DNA of 64,000 nucleotides from Dipetalonema caudispina (taxonomy: Eukaryota; Nematoda; Chromadorea; Rhabditida; Onchocercidae), in assembly GCA_013365325.1 (NCBI GenBank), contig JABVXV010000027.1, positions 62,001-126,000 of the forward strand, in the 5' to 3' direction. Under the pieces are notes generated by a model. It searched no databases, had not been told where the DNA came from, and was given only the letters and a program-made list of their open reading frames with translations. Position 1 is the first letter of the stretch; every line of letters starts with the position of its first letter. The position numbers and the translations under genes were made by a program. Shown one piece after another: positions 10,657 to 23,000 of this stretch.

Positions 10657-13600
10657 TTAATCAACCTCTTCTAAAACATGACCGAATTTTTTCCCCAACA
10701 ACTCTTTTTCGCGAAGCATCTCTTCGGTAAGCAATGAAATCCCCAGTTGATGTTCTTTAGTGAATGGTTGTGCCATTAACGGAAACCATCTACAAAAAAA
10801 TAATATTGATTACTTATATTTTAACTTATTAAAGCATCAGAAAGACTGTTTTCCCATTAATGTTTGAAAACAGTTTTAAAAGATAGCTCATGAAAATTCC
10901 TAACGAATTATTTCATTAGCACAACAGTTCATGCATTTTAATATGAAATATCCTAAAGCCATACTTTCTTGCTATTATAGCAGCTTCTTCAATGCTGAGG
11001 TTGATATTGCCAGGCGTTATATATTCCTGAATCCAACGAGGAAGCTTACCCATTTTATCTTTCCGTGAGAATCTCTAAAACATAACTTTTGTGAATCTCA
11101 CTGAGCAAATTATTGTAAAATAAAAAAGGACTGAAACATGCTCCTTTAATGGATTTCCAATATCTCTAGAGATTTTATAAAAAAATACTTCAACTTTGAA
11201 AACTTCTGCTGATATTTGAGTCAGGAAGAACTGACCTTATCAGCGAACACCATCAAACCATAATCACTTTTTCCTCTCAATGCCCGACCCATGCATTGGG
11301 CTGCCTGACGCATTGCATCGAATGTTAAAAAATCATTTTCCCTAAAATATCCTACGATAAAGACAAAGGGACATGATAAATCGTTTCTCATGAAAACTCC
11401 AATTTTATCCCTTTTCTGAATTTCTAATTTTAAATTAAAATGGCTTCTCCCAGAATTTTTGCTATTTTAATTTTAAATTGATACCATACCTTATTCCCAA
11501 CTGTTCTCGCAAGTACTCCAACCGTGCTCGCAATATCCGACTTTCCGTATATACATATGGAACACCAAGCATTATCACAGCACGGCCAAGATGATGCGAA
11601 AAATCAATCCCTTCTGATACCTATGGTTTTCGACTTTTACACTCAAACAAACTTTAACATTTCAATCAAAAAAGACAACCTATGAAAATTCTTTTACAAA
11701 AAAAACCATGATTATTGAAATACCTTTCCTCTCGCAACAGAAAAGAATACAGCTCCTCTACCACAGTCACATGCCTCCACATATTTCTCTAAAGCAATAC
11801 TTGTTTCGAGCGCATCGGTTGTTTCGATGAACAAAAGCTTGTATTTCAATAATTCATCAATAATACCCTGTAGATATCGAGATCAAAGTTATAGTTTGGA
11901 TAACAAACATACTTGAAATATTGTTTGAATCCTAAAAGATGGAGTCATGAAATCCAATAGATTCTGTTATACTAGAGAATCACAGCTACCTGATCATACC
12001 ATGTTGAAATAACATTTTCCATATAAAGATAACTGGTGAAAAAAACGACAACACCATCTGGTACCAAAGAAACAAGTTCCAAAACAAGACTCCCATAATT
12101 CCGGATTACGGCAGCATCTTCCCTAGATTCAAAACGGGATGTCATTGCAACTTGATCATTGCCTGCAATTGGATTTTTAACAAAACTATCGCAATTTAAA
12201 AGATAAAACACATGAATTACAGCAGTAAAAGCAGATAAAAATGTTGACATGGCACTGAAGACACATAGAAAGAACAGATACCAAACCTTTTGAAACAATT
12301 AGTGGCGCAATACATGGTCTTGCTAGTGTCATTGATAAGCTTGCCATAATCGCTGGATCAAAATCCAGAATTTTCGGATACATATCCAGTGGCGATAAAG
12401 TCTGCATTTACATTATAAACAAACTTCAAGTTTCTTTTTTTGAAAATACAAACAAACTCCACTGGAAGAGTTAAAGACATTTCAGTTGATTCATTGTCAG
12501 ATAAAATAACAAGTTTACAGATTTAATTTAGTTAGCTGAGTCAGAAAGTGATTTATTTTACGATTGCAAATAACCTATTTCGATTTCATCTAATTTATTT
12601 GACCATATAAACGAAGAAAATGACATCGCTATTCCTAATGCATTCCCCTGCTGAAAAACAATTTTGGAAACCAACCCCTGAAGTGATTACAACTGTATGA
12701 TATCGTTGAAAAATAGGACGAATAGCAACTGAAGCATCCATGCAACTCAGATGTAGTGTACAGCTATGGCCAGTGCCACTTTTCTCATCCAATGGTTCAA
12801 TTACAATTGTAAAACCTGAAAAAAAAAAGGTAAAAACATATATGAAGACATATATCAAAAGTAAATCATACCAATAATCGAAATTGAAAAGTATAACAAT
12901 ACCTCGTGCATATGTACTCACAAGAGTTGCAAAATTTGTAATTAGCACTAATGAGCTGAAATCTGATATGTCAGCCAACTCCAAAGTTCGCGTCAATGAT
13001 GCAAACCGTTCCGCACAAAACCTAAAGAAGTTTCAAAAATCAGTTGAATAAGATTTAAAACCGTACTTTTATTAAATCCGAAAAAAAAAAGCATCTTACA
13101 AGAATAAAAAACCAGTAAATGAAGAGATGTTTGTTCAATGCAACCGTAGCCTTTGTTTAAACCATATAATGTCAAAACACTCAACCTATATTATTAAGTT
13201 GGTGTGAAAGTAATAATGTTTTTGAATCGTGAATTTCAAATTGTCATAACTAAATTCAACTTAAGTCGCCTCTATTAATCAAAAGTAGGAGGGACTTAAT
13301 ACACTTTTCATAAATTTTTCCATTTTATGCGTCCTAAATGCAATTCGCCTACAAAAATTGTTGAGATTAAGTATTAATGAATTGGTCAGATGAATAGGGG
13401 AATGACGCAAAACTTCATAATCCAATTCGTTGAATTTTGAAAATGTTGGTTATCGAGGTGCTGTCAGACGTTCTTAAGAAGTATCGAATTGTTTCTACTG
13501 GATGCAGAGCTACATTGCTACGTTTACTTTTCAAATGTAAATGTTTTATCGGCAGCAGACCATCAAATAATGACCATGAAAACTTTTCGGTGCAAGTTCG

Positions 13601-16600
13601 ACTATGGAACTTAGGAGTTTTTTCTCGTCGTCAGTTGTTGTATACAACTCACTTTGCGTCGCATACTATAATCCAGTCGAGAAATTTCTTTGTAGCCCAA
13701 AACGAGTTGGGCAAAAAAGTTTGTTGTTATCGAGAATTGTCGGTGGATGATAAAGCATCTACTTGTTTAGCTTTTTCACCTTTCCAATTTGCTCCAAATA
13801 CCGAAAGACCGTTGAATGATCGATGTTCGATTCCTCGATAATTTCTGGTGTAGTTATAGGAGATCATTTTCAATGAGTGTTTTGTCATTATATTCGTCAA
13901 GATTCGTTTTTTCTTTGTAAAACTTCGTGCACTGTCGTCATTCACTAGTAGTTTCTGGGTCAAATACGCTAATTCCGAATTGTCTCCACTGTTTTATGCC
14001 CATTTTAAATAAAAATATCACTGAATTTGCTTATATCTAACTTAATTTCCTCAGTCTAAATTTGAAGAACACTGAAACAAATATAAGAAAAAGAAAGCAA
14101 TAAGTTATAATCAAAAAAAAAAAAACGGCAGAAAAACATGCACTAAATTGAAATAAAATAAAGTCACATTTATTTGTATCAAACAGCGAAGTTCAGGAAC
14201 TCCAACAGTATTAACTGACTCATCTGTTAGCTGACTCATCAACATCCGTACAGAGAGAACCATCGAAAATTTTAAATTAAATCGACTACATACCTAAGTC
14301 ACAATGAAATTTAACAGTTTTACGGGTTTCCTACAGTACAAGATATTCCTCGTTTTAACATTCTACTGTTGCATTTTCTGTATGATTCCAATGTCAAACA
14401 AAATAGTCAAAATAGGCACAATTGAAGGACGGAAACTGAATCCGAAAAAGGTAAGAAAAAATAAACTAACCGAAAATTGAAATTAAAGGAATGAAGATAA
14501 TTATTAAAAACCTGAGCGGCCTTCGATCAATATGCATCAAATCATTGATATCGCGAAGGAAAGCTGCTGGACTTTCAATCAAAACTGTTTTCGTTCGCAT
14601 CCGATGTTTCAGATATTCATTGAAACGACGCAAAAATGAAATGAAATGTAATGCATTTCGTATTGTTCCGGGCACCGCTTCTTTCAAAATCATATCAGGT
14701 AGAACTGAAAATCAAATTAGTGAAATTGTTTTATGTTTTTATAAAAAAACTCTACAAAGGTTTTGAACAGTAAAAGTAAAAAATAAACCAGGATTTGCTA
14801 AAACTTGATCGTTCGTACGTTCTTCTTCGATACGTCTCAATCCTTCAACTAAACGATCATACTCTACCCGCAATTGCTCACTGTTTTCCTCCCTCAACCT
14901 GAAAATTATCTACTGTTCTATTTGAAACATGCCTACAATTTACAAGTTTCCGAAGGTATTGTAAGAACTGAGAAAATACTTCTGCAAATAAATTTAAAAT
15001 AAAGGTTTTAAATTAGCCAGTTAGAAATAAGTGCTTTACAATTCCAACCTTTGCACATGTTCCTCAAGTATACCTAGCTTTTGCGTCGCTTTTTCGACTG
15101 TTGTTTTTGTTAAGGACACACTCATTGATTCTATGCAAACATTATCTGAAAAACATTCTTTGATACAGTGCTTGATGACTAGTTAATCTTGATCATAAAT
15201 TTCATTTTAAAAAAAGCTGCAGAAAATTGATTGTAGCAGACCAATTCTTCAACCGTCTTCGAAACAGTAAAGATAGTTGTCAAAAAGTTATATGTTTTTG
15301 CTTCCTATGTTATGAGCTTTACAGATTAAGATGCCAAACTTTCCACTCATTATGAGCTTTATAGATTAAGGTGCCAAACTTTCCACTCATAGTTTTTTAG
15401 AAAAATTTACAAACCAATGTTGTGAGCCTCATCAAAAACAACGCATGAGTGACGACTAAAATTTTTTGAGACCAATTCGGCAATTTTTGGATCCAAAATA
15501 TAATGATATGAATAGACAACAATGTGTGCGCGATCGACAACATTGCGTGATAAGAAATATGGACAAATTCCCTTCTGCTGGCCCAATTTCCTCAAATTTT
15601 GCTGCAAAATTGCAAAAGCAAGAATTTTAATAGAAAACGCTTCAAACCATCACAATGCTTAAATTCAGATTATTAATTTTCAGTAAAAAATGAGTTTATA
15701 CCACGGTTAATATACCGTTAGAAAGTGAAAACTGAAGGAAGAAAACAAAACTGTTAATTTAACAAACGTACCAAATTATATACACCATCGGGATACTTGA
15801 TATCTTTCTGTTCATCTAATTTCTCGAAGAATGGACAGCACGGTAAGTCTGGACGAAGCCTACGCTTGGCGCGCACAAAACTTGCTGTCAGCCTCAAGTT
15901 AGTAAATTATATAAAAGTCAAATTATTGGTTATGATTCAAAAAAAAAAATTTTCCTATAGAATTTAAATTAATATTTGGAAACAATCTTGAAACTTACTT
16001 CTGACAAGCTCCATCAACCAGAGAACCTTGTCGTAACGAAGACACCGACTCGTTAATGCATAAATTTTTACGAGCAGAAAGAGCCACAGCAAATAAAGAT
16101 GGCGGTTTCTAAAACGAATAAAAACTAACATAATACTGGAAATAATTTCCACACAAATTTTTTGTTGATTTTAGTCCTCTGATGAAACAAACTGATTTGA
16201 TAATTGCTCAAACTTATGGCTAAATCTTCTAGCAGGAACCAAGTCCCTCCCTCCATATGTTTCTTTTTTGGATGAACAAAAAAAATACTTACACCATCAC
16301 ACTGTTCGTAATATTTGAAAAGATTGCGAAGTTCTTCAACACATTTTTCAATTTCGGGAATTGTTCGCGAACAATAGACAAGCTTGTCCAGATGATCCGG
16401 GAATCGCAGCATGTAGGCCACTACAAGTGACAGTAATGAAACAGTTTTACCCGTACCTGATGGCATTTCCAATAAACAATGTCCCTGTAATTTATACTCT
16501 TCTTCAGTGATTAATAGTTCAATAATGAGAAAAATTAAGACTGTTTTGAATTAAGGAAATAATGAACACAATCCCGTGAAATTCGAAGGAAGCTCACCTT

Positions 16601-16867
16601 AGCGTCCAAAGTTTTTTTCAATTCACCCATATAAAGAATTTGTTCTGGATAAATGTAGTCATAGGGGAAATAAACTTCCAAACCATCAATATCGATCCTA
16701 TGAAAGAATAACGTACCGTACAAACATAATAAGAGTTGCCTGTTTTGAAAATTCTAAACTATCGAAATAACAAATTTTACTAATAGTTCTTTGCTATTTT
16801 ATCCTGGAGACTTTTTATTTTGGAAAGATATAGTCAATATAAGAATTTTTTACTCCTGTTTTGGCAT
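10657..16867 (-). CDS. ERCC2: TFIIH helicase subunit XPD (ERCC2)
   Basis: 5'-3' iron-sulphur DNA helicase of TFIIH, acting in transcription initiation and nucleotide excision repair. Exons: 16867-16854, 16697-16598, 16484-16293, 16108-15999, 15892-15772, 15601-15415, 15145-15049, 14898-14789, 14704-14512, 13021-12903, 12815-12676, 12401-12287, 12162-11990, 11867-11724, 11620-11490, 11341-11236, 11074-10965, 10789-10657. Phases close, giving about 764 aa (human 760). Visible motifs: [19 protein letters not shown] near the start, Walker A PSGTGKT (46-52), four FeS cysteines (NLC, GAC, LPC, GIC), DEAH box (about 236), [14 protein letters not shown] joined to TLSPLDMYP, and helicase motif VI around [13 protein letters not shown]. 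The 14-nt first exon (MPKQE) is my choice because it fits in phase and lies 11 nt after an acceptor. No key residue is missing. The intron between exons 14704-14512 and 13021-12903 carries a mariner relic. Confidence 0.95.
13194..14060 (-). mobile_element. decayed mariner (Tc1/mariner) transposon
   Basis: The minus strand reads, in broken frames, as a mariner transposase. FLFKMG lies near 14030, then [13 protein letters not shown] sequence (TLIEND near 13900), a helix-turn-helix remnant around [17 protein letters not shown], the characteristic WWSAA block as WSAAD, and a relic of the HPPYSPDL block (FASFPYSSD near 13400). Many stops and frameshifts show that it is dead, and part of the catalytic core is deleted. 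The left end begins TTAAGTTGGTGTGAAAGTAA at 13194 after a TA. This closely resembles the inverted-repeat end of cecropia/Hsmar1-type mariners. The opposite end could not be found, so the right boundary is approximate. It lies within an ERCC2 intron, in the same orientation as the gene. Confidence 0.75.
15311..15390. repeat. 40-bp tandem duplication (two copies)
   Basis: 15311-15350 and 15351-15390 are head-to-tail copies with two differences. They lie in the ERCC2 intron just downstream of exon 15601-15415. Confidence 0.9.
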
Positions 16868-16880
16868 ATTTTATGAATCT
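16868..16880 (-). promoter_or_regulatory. candidate trans-splice acceptor of ERCC2
   Basis: On the minus strand TTTATTTAG (AG at 16880-16879) is followed by an 11-nt leader and the proposed ATG at 16867-16865. The short leader matches those of MED11 and the patched-related gene in this window, supporting this start. Confidence 0.45.
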
Positions 16881-17679
16881 AAATAAATTTATATGAAACT
16901 AAAAAATAAACTTGCTTCATGGTAGTTGTTTTGAATTTATGCAGTTTTACCACTGAAATGTAGACATAACTAGATTGAAGAACCTGAAGAACGATGAAAA
17001 CAAGAATGTGGGTTTTTTAAATGTTAGTCTCTATATTATTAAAACTACTTCCCAGCGATAATAACAATCTACTGATGCCTCCAGTCCGTATTTTCTTGAA
17101 AAGTACATTAATTAAAATATTAGTTTAAATAACCTTATCACCTTTTCCTTGAAATCGACAACAAAACAAATCTAAATAAATTACTCCACACATCATCCCA
17201 CCTCCGGAAAAAGTCGGCTGCATCTCATATTTGTAAAACAAAGAAATCCAATATTCCGTACTCGTTCAACAAGAGCGAATGCTTAACAGATCATGACGCA
17301 AAGTGATAAAACAGTTTACTTACAAAAATCAAATGGAAGATGATAAGCAACTTGTCAAATTGACACGAAACAAATCTGTTAAATAATAGAAAATAATTCA
17401 CTAAAAGAGAATTAAGGGATTCCAGAGATTATTACCCGCATTTATTGTATTATTGGAATTTGTTTTCATGATGTAAAGATTTTGGGAAAACGCCAAGGAA
17501 ATGATTTAACATATTTCAACCATCCTTCTAAATTATAATTTAAATTGGACATAATAACGCTAACTATGCGAGATAGCAAAGCTTTTACAAAAATACGATG
17601 AAAAAAAACAAAAGGTGTACGGTAGAATAACTACAACTGATCACAAATCGGCCAGCAAGAAAATAAATACATGCCAAAA
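16881..17679. other. intergenic between ERCC2 and WIP
   Basis: About 0.8 kb of AT-rich spacer between two minus-strand genes. It should hold the 3' end of the WIP transcript and the promoter or trans-splicing region of ERCC2. No other exon is supported. Confidence 0.5.
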
Positions 17680-19725
17680 TTAACGATAAAGCGAAGAAGC
17701 GTTTTGAATTTTACGTGCTGGATGATATTCGTACACTTTCTTTGTTCCGGAGAAAATTCCTGGAGGTGGTAGCTCACTGACCGGAATGAAGGTGAAACGG
17801 TCCATTTGATCTGCACAAGAGGCTATTCGGGGAGGCGGTGGTGGAGGAGGCGAATCATCGTCGATTGATACAGTGGGCGGTATCCCGAGGGATGAAACTG
17901 GTGTGAAATGATTGAATGGATGAGCCACTGGACGTCCGATCCGGGATGCCTGATTAGGTGGTGGTGGGGGAGGACATGCTGGTTTTGGAATTTTAGTCGA
18001 ACTGGATGGATTCATGGTTAGAGGCATGCTTGATGGAGGTGTGCTATGGTTATTCGGTAATGATGATTGCGAATTCCTTACATCCTGGAAAACAGTCATT
18101 AGCAATGGCATTAGTAAAGTTAATGGTAAGCCAAAGATTCGCAATAATTGCGAGTTCAAGAACACAATCATTTTTCCCTCAAAGAAAAGATTCCTAGTTT
18201 AGATGTTAACCTGCATAATGTTATAGATCACCACGTCGTTATATTCCCCATACCTATATAAAATCAAACTAGATGAAACCAACATACATCAGAACTGCCG
18301 GACCGGCGCAAAGAGGAAACATCGTTAGCAGTCCTATTCGGTCTCAAAGTTTTAAACTGTTCTGGAACGGAAATTTTCTTCATCGGTGGAGACCTGATAT
18401 CTTTAATAATCGGCTTGGTTTTGAATGATGGTGGTGTTGGAGGTGCTAATCCTGGTCGACTGATCTGAAAACCTTGGAAAGTGAAAAATAACGAATCATT
18501 TTAAGCGGCGATATGTGCTTAAGCATCTGCACACCGACGTATAAAAACTACACATTGAAACATCAGAGACTACGTTTTCTATTTCTGTCCAGAAATGCAT
18601 TTTCAGAAGTAAAACAGCTGTTAGAATTTGATACGGAAATACCACATGATACAAAAATCGAAATGTCTTATTTTAATTGAAATTCATACCTGATTAAACT
18701 GCTTTAAACGACCAGCTATTCCAGCAGAAGTTTGACGACATACACTAGAAGCTTCAGAACATCCTGCCGATGATGTCGAAAATTGCTAAAAAAAGGTGAA
18801 GCTTCTTATTTTTACGGTCGGCATGAATAAAATGATATTCGAAAAGATTTGCTGATTCTTTACAAGAAGAGATACAGCGCACAGAACAAAGTCGCAATGT
18901 ATTAATGCGTATCATGCAACTCAACAACATCAGGTGTTTGTGTTGTAAGTCTAAGTAATGAAATAAATTTGTTCGAATAAATAATCCTAAAATTACCTGT
19001 TCTTGAGACTCCGAATGAGTTAATTGCTTTGCTTGATGCATTTCGGACGGTTTTGGTAGAAGCGGTGGGCTAGTTATCATACCTAAATGTAACAGTTCAT
19101 TTAATGAATGTGTAAATTTACTGTTTGGCAAAAAAGGAAAAAACGATGAGAAAGTTCATGATAGGAGCATATTTTCTCCATTATCAAAAAAAAGAACAGA
19201 CCTTTGAAGACGTTCGCTTGATTCCTCTTATTATCAGATGGCTTTTTCGGGATACCATTCACAAAAAGACCACTAACTCCACCAATCGCTGGAACTTTTG
19301 ATGCACTAGTAGTGGTAGTTCCGCCACTGGTCTCCGATAAATCTGCAAGAGGAATTCAAATACACAGAAAAAAGTACTTACGAAAAAAAAAAGAAAAAAA
19401 AAAAAAAAAGGTGATTTATCCGCAGATTTTGTAATCCTGATGTGTTTTGAATAATGCCTGGATTTTTTTCAGCTATTTTCTTTCGCAGCCATAACACTAT
19501 TTCTTTTTCAACTTACAGTACAACTCATTTACCTGCAACCTTTCCTCCAACCACTGGTGCTGATCTATCATTAGTCACAGTTTTCCGCAATTTCATACCA
19601 GTTTGAATTTCACTGAGTAGTTTGGATCGGTCATTAGTTCTAGACTGCAACGCGGAGGTACCTGATCTAACACTTAACGAAGGTAATACTGAAGGCGGCG
19701 GTGGAGGCGGTGGAGGTACCGGCAT
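17680..19725 (-). CDS. wip-1: WIP/verprolin homolog (WASP-interacting protein)
   Basis: Actin-binding partner and stabiliser of WASP, acting in Arp2/3-dependent actin assembly. Exons: 19725-19533, 19342-19202, 19082-18997, 18785-18690, 18464-18288, 18084-17680. Phases close, giving 365 aa. The N-terminus MPVPPPPPPPP is followed by a WH2 actin-monomer motif (about 32-50, SKLLSEIQTG to LRKTVT) and then SAPVVGG, as in human WIP. The middle is proline-rich and of low complexity, with several polyproline runs for profilin or SH3 binding. The C-terminus holds the WASP EVH1-binding motif DRFTFIPVSELPPP (about 326-339), equivalent to RFTFHPVSDLPPPE in vertebrate WIP. The start is the methionine 6 nt after a splice acceptor, which could be a trans-splice site. 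It is shorter than the roughly 500-aa vertebrate protein but has both diagnostic ends. Confidence 0.9.
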
Positions 19726-19734
19726 CTCTCTCTG
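19726..19734 (-). promoter_or_regulatory. candidate trans-splice acceptor of the WIP gene
   Basis: On the minus strand ATTACTTTTCAG ends at 19732, followed by the 6-nt leader AGAGAG and the ATG at 19725. The very short leader suggests spliced-leader addition. Confidence 0.5.
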
Positions 19735-20932
19735 AAAAGTAATATTTGAAAAACACAACAATCATTTGGAATTTTCTAAAATTAAAACTCAGAATTCATT
19801 TACAAATGGCCATACAAATTGACCAACTACTTCAACCGTTGAGGACTGAAAATTATTTGAAATAACGGCATACGAAATCTTTTCATGTTGTGATAAAATT
19901 AATTCAATTCATACAGTAGCTTCGTCCACTATGATCCTACGTGAAGCCAACCAAATGCAAACATAAACTCACCACAACGATAATTTTGTATTTAATTTAC
20001 CCATGTACTAACTCTTTTATGACTGAAAAAACCCCAAATGAATGTTTGATATGTATGGGAAATATCTAATTTATACTTGTTATCTCACAGGTGCTTTAGT
20101 TGTTAGCTAACCCATGCTGTTCTTCAGACAACGAAGAAATCACTGTATTTAGGATTGTCAACCACAGCATATTAAAATATGAAAGAGCACAATTCGACTC
20201 ATATTATATCAATCCGTAGAAAACAGCAAGTAAAATTGCTCAATAGTTTAAGCATATTTAGAAAGTGGAAAACCCAAATTTTTAAGATTTAACAGCAATT
20301 CTACTACCAGGAATCTCCATTTTTATGAAAATATAAGTGACGTAATAACGGAACTTTGAAACTGAATTCAGATCTTTCCGCAATTTATTTATTTCGTGAT
20401 AACAATCAAGGGAGCATATAATGGGTAAAACAACACATAAAATATGCAAGTTTTAAATATCCACATAATCAAATTGCCAAAAGCTATCATCAAAAATATT
20501 TTACAGTCAAAAGTACAATAAAGAATAAAAAAGAGTACATTATTTAGAAATGAGCAACAATTTGCAGCGCAATGAAAGAGTTAAAGGTAAAAACATTCTG
20601 CAGAGAGTTAGAGAGTTAGCCTTAAATACTTGTGATAAGGACTATACTTCACCGATTGGATAGTGTATTTGCCAGTGCTAAAACATACTAACAATTCAAA
20701 TGGTGCAATCTATACGTCAACGTATCATTTATTTCTTTGAATTTCAATTTTTAAACCATATTATTAATTGTTTCCTCGTCATCTACAACATCTAAAAACT
20801 CTTAATTTAGCTACAAAAGTTAGATTTCGACTGTCAGAAAATGAAAAATCTGTTCACACTGAATTTTGAATTTTTAATTAACATAAGCAAATTACAACAA
20901 ATTTCACTCAGGCATATAATCAAATAGATATC
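19735..20932. other. intergenic between WIP and mS26
   Basis: About 1.2 kb with no exon I can support. It is AT-rich and follows the stop codon of the minus-strand mS26 gene. The distance is larger than usual for a tight nematode operon. Confidence 0.5.
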
Positions 20933-22475
20933 CTAGGTTTGCTGTTGCTTCTGTTTAAAGTCCTCTTTTCGAGCGCTCATATCCGAATCAGCAGAGAACG
21001 GCACCAGCTTACTATAATGTTCGGTACCCAAGGTAATATCGTACATGCGCCCTTTTTGACGAGGAGGTGTACCTTTGATATATTTCTCCGGTACTGGGAT
21101 ATAATACCTATTACCTTGCAAATCTATCGCATAATCATAAACAACCGGATTATCCAAAGCTTCTTCCAATTTTTCATCCAGAGTTTCGTCAGTTACGAAA
21201 TGTTTGCTTCGTTCAACCTGATACATTTACAGTATATAATAAAAGTGTACTAAAAACGGTAAGCATCTAGGATGTAGAAAAAACTGAATGAAAGAAAAAT
21301 GAACTAGAGATTTAACAAACCACCAAAACGTAAGGAATAAATTACCATCTGAAGCACTTCTTTCGTTCTTTGTTTGACATTTGTTTCCCTTCTTTCCAAT
21401 TCTTTTCCAATACTTTTCAAATACTCAGACTCCATTTTTTTCAGTTCCTCTTTTTCACGCTTTTTCCTTTTCCTGAATTCATATTTAAGGAACTTTTACC
21501 AATTGGAAGGATTTAACGAAATGTGAGAGCAAATTTAATCATAATTATAAGTGATATGCAAAAAATAACGAATGTAGAGACAAACTCTGCTGCTTCTCGG
21601 TTTCTCTCTTCATTCATTGCTAACAAATGCTCGAATTCTTCATCTTCTTCTCGTTTTTCCTTAGCTATCATATCTTAAAATATTTTCTTGACAAATTTCT
21701 AGTCAAAAACGGTTAAATTCTAGAAAACACTTTTTTTTTATTAGCTGAGATTTCGAGGAAAATACAACGTCCAGCGAAATACCTAAAAAAACTTGTACCT
21801 TCATAGCTGTTTTTAGCGGATTCTTCTTTGAATAATTTACGTAATGATACTATAGCATTGTTGTAAACATGTCGACGCCATAATAACTCTTTGACAATAT
21901 CAGGTCTCATCCAACGATGATGCACAACATTGTACAATACCTTCAAATGCACATCTGCTTATCGGCATGACAGTTACTTTCATAAACAGAACATACTACA
22001 GACATGGAACAGAGACTAAGCTTTAGCAATAACCTATTTAAATGGATTTTCTAGTTTAAAACAACTAACAATGGCAACGTGCAGATCCCAAACTATTTGA
22101 AAATCTTGTTTGTAAGAAAATGATAACAAAATGTCATACTCTTTTGGCAGGAGGGCAAATCGGTGGTTTTCCAGGTGGTGGAATCTTCCTACTTATTGAT
22201 CGACAGCTTTGCAAATTTACGTTTACTGATCGTGCGGTGTTCAGTCGAAACACTGGTGCAGAAATACTGAAAACTTTGCACGCTTTACTTCAACATTAGA
22301 TGAAAATTTCATTGAAGGAACGTAAGAGAGAGAGAGAGAGAAAAAAGAAGAGTATCTACGAAGTGCAACATGATGAAATAATTTAAATTAAATTGAAAAT
22401 CTAAAAGGAAATACCAATCAAAACTCACCATACAGAACTGCAATGTAACGATGGGAATAATATCAAATGCGCCAT
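20933..22475 (-). CDS. mrps-26: mitochondrial ribosomal protein mS26 (MRPS26)
   Basis: Component of the mitochondrial small ribosomal subunit. Exons: 22475-22429, 22266-22140, 21940-21799, 21664-21586, 21472-21346, 21217-20933. Phases close, giving 268 aa. The N-terminus (MAHLILFPSLHCSS, then arginines and serines) fits a mitochondrial presequence. The middle is a long charged helix rich in K, R and E (KEKREEDEEFEHLLAMNEE onward), as in animal mS26. The C-terminal block HFVTDETLDEKLEEALDNP to YDYAID corresponds to the mammalian NFITRENLEARVEEALDS-type stretch. A C-terminal extension of about 45 residues is not found in the human protein. The start was chosen because only this exon brings the presequence into phase. 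An unrelated reading frame stops 4 nt upstream of the ATG. Confidence 0.85.
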
Positions 22476-22479
22476 TAAT

Positions 22480-23000
22480 TTATAAAGGATCAACCACAGC
22501 GGTATCCAACTTAGCGCCCAATGTAATATCGTTCAGATTCCAATTCAGCACATTTCTGGTACTTTCTCCTGAAATGAAATTTTCATACCTTTAGCATACA
22601 CCTAACAAATCATCCTAATAAATCTCGTAAATTTCATTACATATAGAGAGAAGTAAAAGTTAAGTAATGCTTAAATAAAACTTGCAATAAATGGACACAT
22701 ATAAGTAATAAAACAACGATGAGTCATCTAAATATGAACATAATTTTCTTACGATGAAATGTAGGATTCAATATCCACGCTAAATTACCATCTGAAACAG
22801 TCCGCTCATTCAAATGATCTTCTGATAACCCAAACCAAAGAATGTTCAACACCCCCAGGTCAAAGGTTAAACAGAACGAAACGAGCTACCAATCATGAAG
22901 TATTATAGTAGTACCTTACATGTTGCAAGTTGTCCCCGAACCCAATGGAGACGATCCGTCACGAAGTCAGTTGATCCTCCTGTCCAGCATGCTGGGTTAG
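22480..23000 (-). CDS. unrecognised small coding stretch upstream of mS26
   Basis: Two minus-strand segments join in phase: about 22850-22753 (ending ILNPTFH plus one base, GTAAG donor) and 22568-22480 (TTTCAG acceptor, ending KLDTAVVDPL and TAA). A further open segment about 23000-22927 (NPACWTGGSTDFVTDRLHWV) ends at an AAG/GTACTA donor, but its link to the next segment implies an impossibly short intron or a shifted phase. The peptides look protein-like (tryptophans, varied composition), but I do not recognise the family and cannot place a start methionine. It could be a small gene sharing a divergent promoter with MED11, or chance open frames. Confidence 0.33.

Noticed and set aside
13437..13841. 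134-aa plus-strand open frame
   Set aside because: It is the antisense shadow of the mariner relic; the minus strand carries the transposase blocks.
22429..22530. Upstream extension of mS26 in frame with its ATG (ILHWALSWIPLW)
   Set aside because: The frame is open but starts without a methionine. The ATG at 22475 gives a sensible presequence, and the overlapping frame looks more protein-like.
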